Positions 53,523 to 59,897 of a stretch of DNA of 59,897 bases are shown here, piece by piece (within the stretch, counting starts at the first letter, position 1; each line of letters starts with the position of its first letter). Position numbers and translations under genes: made by a program. The stretch lies in assembly GCA_015487495.1 (NCBI GenBank), contig WFPP01000104.1, positions 1 through 59,897 on the forward strand, written 5' to 3'. The notes below the pieces were generated by a model. That model did not search any database. It was not told the DNA's origin and saw nothing but the letters and a program-made list of their open reading frames with translations. This DNA comes from Thiomicrorhabdus sp. (GTDB lineage Bacteria > Pseudomonadota > Gammaproteobacteria > Thiomicrospirales > Thiomicrospiraceae).

Positions 53523-54314
53523 ATGAACAGAGCGCTTTATATTGCCAAGACAGGGTTGGAGGCACAGCAATTTCGTTTGGCGGCCATTTCCAATAACTTG
53601 GCCAATGCCAATACATATGCGTTTAAGACGGGGCGGGCAGAGTTTAATGACTTGTTGTACCAGAATGTTCGCCAGCCGGGGGCACAAGCCAATTTGGAAG
53701 AGTCCAGTACATTGCCTTCTGGCTTGCAGGTGGGAACTGGGGTAAAAGCGATTGGGATTCAAAAAATCCATACCCAGGGGAATATTATGGTGACCGAAAA
53801 TCAGCTGGATTTGGCCATTGATGGGAAAGGGTTTTTTCAGGTTTTGGATCAAGATGGCAACATTATGTATACTCGGGATGGTTCTTTTCAAGTAAATCAA
53901 AATGGAGACGTTGTGACTTCTTCGGGGTATTTGTTGGAGCCTAATATTAACATTCCGATTGAAGTAACCGAGGTTTCTATTTCTCGTGATGGTGGGGTGT
54001 TTGTTACGTTACCTGGAGACACGCAACAAAATCAGGTGGGTCAACTTGAAGTGGCCACCTTTATTAACCCCGCCGGACTGGAATCCATTGGAGGGAACTT
54101 TTATTTAGAAACCACCGCCAGTGGTGCTCCCAATATCAATAACCCTCAAACGGTAGAAGCAGGCTCGATTTTACAGGGGACTTTAGAGGCCTCTAATGTG
54201 AATACCGTGGAAGAACTGATTGGTATGATTGAAGCACAGCGAACCTATGAAATGAACTCAAAAGCCATTTCAGCCGCCGATGGCATGATGCAGTACTTGA
54301 ATAATAATACTTAA
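53523..54314 (+). CDS. flgG: Flagellar distal rod protein FlgG
   Basis: A 263-residue distal rod subunit of normal length. It starts MNRALYIAKTGLEAQ and has the S-N-N-L-A-N-A-N-T-Y-A-F-K motif, the FlgG central G-K-G-F-F-Q-V-L-D-Q-D-G segment and the conserved end V-N-T-V-E-E-L-I-G-M-I-E-A-Q-R-T-Y-E-M. AGGAGAGAGA precedes the ATG. Confidence 0.97.
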   Translation: MNRALYIAKTGLEAQQFRLAAISNNLANANTYAFKTGRAEFNDLLYQNVRQPGAQANLEESSTLPSGLQVGTGVKAIGIQKIHTQGNIMVTENQLDLAIDGKGFFQVLDQDGNIMYTRDGSFQVNQNGDVVTSSGYLLEPNINIPIEVTEVSISRDGGVFVTLPGDTQQNQVGQLEVATFINPAGLESIGGNFYLETTASGAPNINNPQTVEAGSILQGTLEASNVNTVEELIGMIEAQRTYEMNSKAISAADGMMQYLNNNT

Positions 54315-54338
54315 ATTTAAAGTGGTCAGGAGAGGAAT

Positions 54339-55061
54339 ATGAGATGTAAAAAAAGCCTAAAATGGATGGGGGTGTTTTCCGTGATGACTTTGGTGTTAAG
54401 TGGCTGTAGCAGCGTTCCAGAGCGTCATCAGCTTGCAAATTATGCCCCCAGTTATCCGTTAAATATTCCCAAACCGGCACAGCCACAAAATGGTTCCTTG
54501 TATCAAGCAGGTGCCATGAGTTTATTTGATGATTCTCGAGCGCACCGAATTGGTGACATTATTACCATTAATCTGTCTGAAAATATGTCAGCCAATAAAA
54601 AAGACGAAGCAAAATATAATAAAAGCAACAGTCAAGATTTTGGTGTGACCACGCCTTTTTCAGTCAACACGCCAAAAAATGTGGTGGGGGATATCGTCAA
54701 TACCGTGACATCACCTTTACAGGGACTCAGTTTGGGGTATGGCTCAGAGGGCGCATTCTCGGGTAAAAGCAATGTAAGGCAAAACTCAAGTTTAAGGGGC
54801 TCGATTGCAGTGACGGTGGTTGAGGTGATTTCAAACGGTAATCTGGTCGTGAAAGGTGAAAAGTGGATTACCATTCATGATGGAGATGAAGTGGTGCAAT
54901 TTGCAGGCATTATTCGCCCCGAAGATATTCGACCTGATAACACCATTCCCTCGATGAAAGTGGCCGATGTACGATTGGTTTATAAAGATGTGGGAATGTC
55001 TGGAGACTCTGCACGTGCAGGTGCTGGCACCCAGTGGCTTTCAAAGTATTGGCCGTTATGA
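54339..55061 (+). CDS. flgH: Flagellar L-ring protein FlgH
   Basis: A 240-residue outer-membrane lipoprotein. Signal peptide with lipobox L-S-G-C at Cys23. The family block S-L-F-D-D-S-R-A-H-R-I-G-D-I-I-T-I is at about 68-84, and N-G-N-L-V-V-K-G-E-K near 160. It forms the L ring with FlgI below it. A C9 tract after AAAATTTT lies in the gap to flgI (55076-55084). Confidence 0.96.
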   Translation: MRCKKSLKWMGVFSVMTLVLSGCSSVPERHQLANYAPSYPLNIPKPAQPQNGSLYQAGAMSLFDDSRAHRIGDIITINLSENMSANKKDEAKYNKSNSQDFGVTTPFSVNTPKNVVGDIVNTVTSPLQGLSLGYGSEGAFSGKSNVRQNSSLRGSIAVTVVEVISNGNLVVKGEKWITIHDGDEVVQFAGIIRPEDIRPDNTIPSMKVADVRLVYKDVGMSGDSARAGAGTQWLSKYWPL

Positions 55062-55133
55062 GTTTAAAAAATTTTCCCCCCCCCTATCGGTTGATGAGGG
55101 GTAAATTAGGTATGGTTAAGTAAGGAGTTCCAA

Positions 55134-56234
55134 ATGGGTACTCATAAATGGATGGGATTATTGGTTGTCTTAATGCTCTGGAGCAGTTACAGCTATGCGG
55201 AGCGCATTAAGGACATTGCCAATGTGGGCGGGGTAAGAGCCAACCACCTGGTAGGATATGGCCTGGTTGTGGGACTAACAGGGTCGGGGGATAAAACCCC
55301 TTTTGCAGAACAAAGTTTACTAAGTATGTTAAATAAGTTTGGTATTCACATGCCTCCTGGGGTTAAAACCAAATCTAAAAACATTGCTGCGGTGGCGGTT
55401 CATGCCGAATTACCTGCCTTTGCCAAGCCGGGGCAAAAGATTGATGTTACTGTTTCTTCATTGGGAAATGCCAAAAGCCTGAGAGGGGGGACCTTATTAT
55501 TAACTCCTTTAAAAGGGGTAGATGGTAATGTGTATGCCATAGGGCAGGGAAATTTGGTTGTAGGTGGGCTGGATGCCAGTGGGGCGGATGGCTCTCGTAT
55601 TACCATTAATGTCCCCAGTGTGGGGCGCATTCCAAATGGTGCAATGGTGGAAAGAACAGTGAATACCGGATTTGAACTGGGGAACACCATTCGTTTAAAT
55701 TTAAAAACTTCCGATTTTACGACGGCTACAAATATGGTCAATGCCATTAATGGTGTTCTGGGAAAAGGCACGGCCAGTGCGTTGGATGCCAATACAGTAG
55801 AAGTGATGGCACCCAGATTGCCAAATCAACGCGTGTCTTTTTTGTCGATACTGGAAAACATTGAGGTGGTGTCCGGTGAAAGCGCTGCTAAAATTATTGT
55901 TAATTCTCGAACGGGTACGGTGGTGATTGGTCAAAATGTTAAGGTCAGCCCTGCGGCGGTAACGCACGGTAGCCTGATTGTTAAAATAACCGAAAACGTT
56001 GATGTTAATCAACCTAATCCCTTTTCAGGTGGCACAACAGCGGTCACCCCGAATACCGTTGTGGATGTTGAAAGTAATGGTGATGGCCATATGTTTAAAT
56101 TCCCAAAAGGGGTTTCTCTGGATGACATTGTGCAGGCGGTGAATAAAGTCGGTGCGGCTCCGGGAGATTTAGTGGCCATTTTAGAGGCGCTGAAACAGGT
56201 AGGGGCTTTAAAGGCTGAGTTAATGATTATTTAA
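55134..56234 (+). CDS. flgI: Flagellar P-ring protein FlgI
   Basis: A 366-residue periplasmic protein with a signal peptide (cleavage near YSYA|ERIKD). The family blocks N-V-G-G-V-R[18 protein letters not shown], the [10 protein letters not shown]-x-D-G-x-V-Y-A segment and the C-terminal L-D-D-I-V-Q-A-V-N are clear. It depends on FlgA for assembly. TAAGGAG precedes the ATG. Confidence 0.97.
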   Translation: MGTHKWMGLLVVLMLWSSYSYAERIKDIANVGGVRANHLVGYGLVVGLTGSGDKTPFAEQSLLSMLNKFGIHMPPGVKTKSKNIAAVAVHAELPAFAKPGQKIDVTVSSLGNAKSLRGGTLLLTPLKGVDGNVYAIGQGNLVVGGLDASGADGSRITINVPSVGRIPNGAMVERTVNTGFELGNTIRLNLKTSDFTTATNMVNAINGVLGKGTASALDANTVEVMAPRLPNQRVSFLSILENIEVVSGESAAKIIVNSRTGTVVIGQNVKVSPAAVTHGSLIVKITENVDVNQPNPFSGGTTAVTPNTVVDVESNGDGHMFKFPKGVSLDDIVQAVNKVGAAPGDLVAILEALKQVGALKAELMII

Positions 56235-56284
56235 TCAGCGCTTCTTGATTATTACGGATTAAAAAAGTGGGATAATAAATCGTT

Positions 56285-56755
56285 ATGGAACGGTTAAACT
56301 CAAGTAACATGGCATTGAATCAACCTAACCAGTCTTCTTATACTCAAGCGCACCACAACTATTCGGATGTGAATGCCTTAAGTGATTTAAAAACTAAGGC
56401 CAGAGAAGATCAGGCATCGGCACTGAGACCTGTTGCAGAGCAGTTTGAAGCTCTGTTTGTACAGCAGATTTTAAAAGAGTCCAGAAAAGTGAGTTTTGAT
56501 GATAATTGGCTGGATGGAAATCAGGGCGATTTTTATAAAGACTGGTATGATAAACAACTCGCATTAAATTTATCGGCTAAAGGAACCTTGGGGTTTGCCG
56601 ATACATTAGTTGAACAGCTGTCTCCCCGTATTCCAGTGACCCTAGAATCGGCTAAGCGTCAGCTTGAACAGCAGGAAAAGCCAAAAGCTGAGGGTAACCC
56701 CCTTCCTGCTTCCACAGAGCAAGCACTGGCACTACGGTTGGGCCAGTTAAAATAG
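56285..56755 (+). CDS. flgJ: Rod-binding protein FlgJ, short form without muramidase
   Basis: A 156-residue protein containing only the rod-binding domain (about 45-115: V-A-E-Q-F-E-A-L-F-V-Q-Q-I-L-K-E-S-R). The muramidase domain found in enterobacterial FlgJ (about 310 residues) is absent, so peptidoglycan opening must be done by another enzyme. The TAG abuts a G5/C8 hairpin. Confidence 0.92.
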   Translation: MERLNSSNMALNQPNQSSYTQAHHNYSDVNALSDLKTKAREDQASALRPVAEQFEALFVQQILKESRKVSFDDNWLDGNQGDFYKDWYDKQLALNLSAKGTLGFADTLVEQLSPRIPVTLESAKRQLEQQEKPKAEGNPLPASTEQALALRLGQLK

Positions 56756-56756
56756 A

Positions 56757-56778
56757 GGGGGAAAAAATTTCCCCCCCC
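56757..56778 (+). other. G5/C8 hairpin between flgJ and flgK
   Basis: GGGGG (56757-56761), AAAAAATTT, CCCCCCCC (56771-56778). The flanking AGA and TCT can extend the stem. It lies right after the flgJ stop and 25 bases before the flgK ATG; possibly a processing or attenuation site, and a member of the G-tract motif family. Confidence 0.55.
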
Positions 56779-56803
56779 TCTCTCTTAAAAAAGGATTGTG
56801 ATC

Positions 56804-58660
56804 ATGGCGGATATGTTAAGTATTGGAACGGCAGCAACCAACAGCTTTAAAAGAGCGTTAGATGTAACCAGCCAAAACGTGGCAAACGTTGCGACAGAAG
56901 GGTATAGCCGTCAAAGAGCCGAAATTGCAAGCAATACTCCCAATACCGTCGGATTAGGATTTCAGGGAGGGGGAGCCAGAATTGAAACCATTGAGCGAAT
57001 TAATGCCGAGTATTTGCACTCTCAATTAGCGAACAGTCAATCGCTGGTGGAACGCTATTCCGCGCAAGTTGAATTGGCGAGTCAGGTGGAAGGTGTCATT
57101 GCAAGTAACGACCAGGGAATTCAGGAGTTTTTGCAACGCTATTTTGATGCATTGCAAAACTTGTCGGATAACCCGACATCGGATACCAGTCGACAAATGC
57201 TGATTGATGAAGGTAAAAACCTGCAAAGTCATATTGGCAATTTAACCGCTGTTTTAGACGACACACAATACCAGCTTAATTCACAAATATCAGGGTTGGC
57301 GGATGAAATCAACAGTCGTTTAGAAACCATTCAAGCCGTGAACATTCAAGTAGAACGAGCCAACCGTGTTGGACAGCAAGCCCCCAATGAGTTGTTAGAT
57401 CGTCGAGATCAAGCGGTTCTGGAGCTTAGTCAATACATGGACATTAAAACGTTTCCACAAGAAAGTGGACGCGTGGACATTCATACCGCCAATGGACAAC
57501 TGCCTCTTTTAAGCGATAATACCATTACGCGACTGGAAGTGGATCGTAGTCCTTATGGAGATGATAACCGAACGGAAGTGTATATGAGTATTGGTGGAGG
57601 GCGTCAGTTGGTGAGTGATCAAATAGCCGGTGGTCAACTGGGGGGGGCGTTACACTTTAGGGATAATTTGCTTGAAAAAGCAAAAAATGATTTAGGTTTA
57701 ACGCTAAACGGATTGACCGCTTCCATGAACTGGCAGCACTATCAGGGCTATGATATTAATGGAGACGCAGGTGGAAATTTATTTACCCCCCTTGCCTTGA
57801 ATGCCATTAATAATACCGATAATACCGGAGTGGAAACCGGCACCAATATTTTAGTGAGCTTTAATCCTAATGCGGGGGTGTCAGAACCACCATATGATGG
57901 CGCAACGGGATTGAGTTTACAACCTGCGACTTATGGTGATAAAGAGAGCTACTTGCAAAATGCATTTACCGAGATAGGACGCTTTGAATCACGTTCGTAT
58001 GAGTTACGTTATAATCAGGCAACGGATGAATTTGACTTTTTTGATTACAATACCAAAGCTCCTTTGCTGGATAGCACGGGCACGCCTATTACCCTTGCAA
58101 GAGGCGCGGTAGGCAATATTGAAGGCATGTCATTTGATCTGAGTGGTGTGACCACTGCGCCCGATGATCGAGATTCTTTTTTGGTGAAACCACACCAAAC
58201 GATTCTCGAAAATTTTGGGCAAGAATTAAATGCAACTGAAAAGGTTGCAACACGCGGTCAAAGCCCCATTGACAACGACAGTGATGGTTCTATTCTGGAC
58301 GAAGCGCCTGCCAGTGCAGCCGTAGGTGATAATGTGAATATTTCCAATTTGGCGGGACTGCAATCCACCAAACTTTTATTGGCAGACAGCAGTGATGTTG
58401 GTTCAGAAACCTTATTGGGTGGGTACTCCAAGATGGCCACCAATGTAGGGATGTATGTGCGGGGATCCGAGATTCAACTGACCGCACAAAGCAATGTTTT
58501 TCAGCAAGTAACCGATCAGCGTGATTCCATTTCTGGTGTGAGTTTGGATGAAGAAGCGGCCAATTTAATGCGGTATCAACAGGCTTATGAAGCGGCCGCG
58601 CAAATTATTGCGACCTCTCAAACGCTCTTTCAAACGATTTTAGATGCGGTTCGGCGATAG
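56804..58660 (+). CDS. flgK: Flagellar hook-associated protein FlgK
   Basis: A 618-residue hook-filament junction protein. I choose the ATG at 56804 (MADMLSIGTAATNSF; AAAAAGGATTG upstream) over the GTG at 56798. The N-terminal V-T-S-Q-N-V-A-N-V-A-T-E-G-Y-S-R-Q and C-terminal S-L-D-E-E-A-A-N-L-M-R-Y-Q-Q-A-Y-E-A-A-A motifs are characteristic. A G8 run at 57640-57647 codes for Leu-Gly-Gly-Ala. flgL follows after 10 bases. Confidence 0.96.
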   Translation: MADMLSIGTAATNSFKRALDVTSQNVANVATEGYSRQRAEIASNTPNTVGLGFQGGGARIETIERINAEYLHSQLANSQSLVERYSAQVELASQVEGVIASNDQGIQEFLQRYFDALQNLSDNPTSDTSRQMLIDEGKNLQSHIGNLTAVLDDTQYQLNSQISGLADEINSRLETIQAVNIQVERANRVGQQAPNELLDRRDQAVLELSQYMDIKTFPQESGRVDIHTANGQLPLLSDNTITRLEVDRSPYGDDNRTEVYMSIGGGRQLVSDQIAGGQLGGALHFRDNLLEKAKNDLGLTLNGLTASMNWQHYQGYDINGDAGGNLFTPLALNAINNTDNTGVETGTNILVSFNPNAGVSEPPYDGATGLSLQPATYGDKESYLQNAFTEIGRFESRSYELRYNQATDEFDFFDYNTKAPLLDSTGTPITLARGAVGNIEGMSFDLSGVTTAPDDRDSFLVKPHQTILENFGQELNATEKVATRGQSPIDNDSDGSILDEAPASAAVGDNVNISNLAGLQSTKLLLADSSDVGSETLLGGYSKMATNVGMYVRGSEIQLTAQSNVFQQVTDQRDSISGVSLDEEAANLMRYQQAYEAAAQIIATSQTLFQTILDAVRR

Positions 58661-58670
58661 GAGATAACTC

Positions 58671-59699
58671 ATGAGAATTTCAACCAATCAATTTTTGAGC
58701 CAAGGCATTAACTCCATTCAAAAACATCAAGAGAACATGCTGGACGCACAGCTTAAGTTAAGCACGGGCAAACGGGTAAATGAAGCCAGTGACGACCCGG
58801 TTGCCACGGCTCAAATACACTCCCTGAATCGTACCATGAACACCATTGACCAATACGCTAAAAATGGAGAGTATGCAAAGTCACAACTGGTGTTAGAAGA
58901 AACGGCTATTGATGATACAGTGACCCAACTGCAACGGGCACGGGAGCTCTCCATTCAAATGTTAAACGGCAGCTACTCTGAAACAGACCGACAAGCGACT
59001 GCCGCAGAACTGGAGCAAATTATTCAACAAACCAAAAACATGATGAACTTTCGTAATTCCGAAGGCGAATTGATTTTTGCGGGCAGCAGTGTTTTTGCTG
59101 AGCAAGCGTTTGTTGAAGATGTGAACAACCCTGGGTATTACGCCTATATTGGCAGTACCAATGCCATTGGGCAGTTTGAATCAGATGGTGTGACGCCAGT
59201 GTATGACGAATTGGCAGGATACGGTTCCCGTTTTGTTCAGGTAGGGTTTGATGCGGATAATCGTGTAACAGCTGATGATCAGGGCGATTCCAGCCGTATT
59301 CGGGTAACCGATAATGGTGATAAAGTGTTTGGTATTACTACGACTACTGCTTTTACAGGCACACCGGATTCCAATATTTTGAATGTTTTGGTTGAGCTTA
59401 AAAATGCGCTTCAGGCAGGTTTGGAACCCCCCGCAGGTGTGGTGACTGATTTGGCAACCGGGATAGATCAGTTGTCGGAAGTTCGTGCCGAAATAGGGGG
59501 GAGACAAAATCGAATTGAAGCACAATACGATGCGGGTGAGTCGTTTAAAATTGCACTGGAAGAGCGTCGAATGAATTTAGAAGAGATGGATGTTGTGAAA
59601 GGGGTAACCGACTTGACAAAGAGTCAAAATGCACTGGAAATGGCACAGCAAGTCTTTACTCGTGTACAGTCCATGTCGCTTTTTAATTATTTAAGATGA
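58671..59699 (+). CDS. flgL: Flagellar hook-associated protein FlgL
   Basis: A 342-residue flagellin-like junction protein. N-terminal L-S-T-G-K-R-V-N-E-A-S-D-D-P-V-A-T-A-Q and the C-terminal coiled region (V-T-D-L-T-K-S-Q-N-A-L-E-M-A-Q-Q-V-F-T-R-V-Q) are typical. TAGGAGATAACTC precedes the ATG. It is the last flagellar gene here; an insertion sequence begins within 50 bases after it. Confidence 0.96.
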   Translation: MRISTNQFLSQGINSIQKHQENMLDAQLKLSTGKRVNEASDDPVATAQIHSLNRTMNTIDQYAKNGEYAKSQLVLEETAIDDTVTQLQRARELSIQMLNGSYSETDRQATAAELEQIIQQTKNMMNFRNSEGELIFAGSSVFAEQAFVEDVNNPGYYAYIGSTNAIGQFESDGVTPVYDELAGYGSRFVQVGFDADNRVTADDQGDSSRIRVTDNGDKVFGITTTTAFTGTPDSNILNVLVELKNALQAGLEPPAGVVTDLATGIDQLSEVRAEIGGRQNRIEAQYDAGESFKIALEERRMNLEEMDVVKGVTDLTKSQNALEMAQQVFTRVQSMSLFNYLR

Positions 59700-59743
59700 T
59701 TGGGGAGTGTTTATAATTCTGATTAAATCGGTGTTTTCTTAGG

Positions 59744-59897
59744 TGTAAAGTTACGACTTAATCTGACACAGCTCTTGAAAAAGAGCGAGTTTCTCGTTTT
59801 GATATGAAGGTGTTCAATCATCAATCAAAACGAAGGAAACTCACAATGATTAATAGTAATCAAAAAATCATTAAACATAAAGTCGGATTGTTAAATC
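59744..59897 (+). mobile_element. Left end of an IS481-like insertion sequence (cut by the window edge)
   Basis: From about TGTAAAGTTACGACTTAATC onward the sequence leads, through a GCTCTT-GAAA-AAGAGC hairpin and a GAAGGAAAC ribosome-binding site, into a transposase start. The TGT beginning is typical of IS481-family ends, but the exact left boundary cannot be set without the right end. Confidence 0.5.
59846..59897 (+). CDS. IS481-family transposase, N-terminal fragment
   Basis: Only the first 17 codons are in the window: MINSNQKIIKHKVGLLN. This closely matches the start of IS481-type transposases, which continue into a helix-turn-helix (A-x-E-L-G-N-V-S-K-A-C) and an integrase core. GAAGGAAAC lies 6 bases upstream. 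The gene runs past the right edge; nothing can be said about its integrity. Confidence 0.7.
   Translation, partial: MINSNQKIIKHKVGLLN

Overview
The window comes from a Gram-negative, flagellated, low-to-mid G+C gammaproteobacterium. Protein flavour and content suggest a sulfur-oxidising autotroph of the Thiomicrospira / Hydrogenovibrio / Thiomicrorhabdus type: a SulP-type anion transporter, type II secretion, Aer-like chemoreceptors, c-di-GMP enzymes and a Vibrio-like FlgT. The genus is an inference from these traits, not something read directly from the DNA.

Layout. 1-1133: the C-terminal part of a porin whose 5' end is broken or missing, and a small periplasmic phosphate-binding-like protein. 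1274-1462: a small inverted-repeat element (MITE-like). 1526-4390: a PAS-containing chemoreceptor. 4611-16129: a complete-looking type II secretion operon, gspCDEFGHIJK then gspLMN. 16151-21090 (minus strand): a PLP-homeostasis protein, a large Calx-beta / beta-helix lipoprotein, a haem-type sensor diguanylate cyclase with a frameshift near its 3' end, and a thioesterase. 21168-28767 (plus): aroC, an MFS transporter, gloA, ppnP, sulP and a Cache-GGDEF diguanylate cyclase; a 54-residue membrane protein too short for a usual ORF list lies on the minus strand at 24692-24856. 28801-29804 (minus): greB and a secreted unknown. 29939-33418: cobU-cobT-cobC and cobS, the nucleotide-loop assembly genes of cobalamin. 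33826-34884: ppk2 and a small unknown. 34960-40597 (minus): a tightly overlapping run apbE-yqgE-ruvX-pyrR-pyrB-pyrX and a PyrK-like protein. 40898-43546: a second chemoreceptor; 43648-44226: a PilZ protein. 44552-59699: flagellar genes flgN, flgM, flgA (minus) and cheV, flgT, flgBCDEFGHIJKL (plus). 59744-59897: the left edge of an IS481-like insertion sequence.

How it works together. The T2SS operon supplies all inner-membrane, pseudopilin and secretin parts except the prepilin peptidase. The large lipoprotein downstream is a candidate client. The flagellar block builds rod, hook, P and L rings and hook-filament junction. It has a good sigma-28 promoter before flgM, a good sigma-54 promoter before flgB, a strong terminator after flgE and a good sigma-54 promoter before flgF. 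Two diguanylate cyclases and a PilZ protein suggest c-di-GMP control of motility or attachment.

The most unusual signal is a recurrent G7-9 tract (or C7-9 on the other strand) followed at nearly fixed distance by an A/T block such as AAATTT. I count 25 runs of at least seven G or C, inside genes and between them, several as inverted pairs that form hairpins. A second layer is a family of small TTAAGGA-ended elements, one of which supplies the last residues of GreB and others of which flank a chemoreceptor gene. No CRISPR array, rRNA or convincing tRNA was seen.
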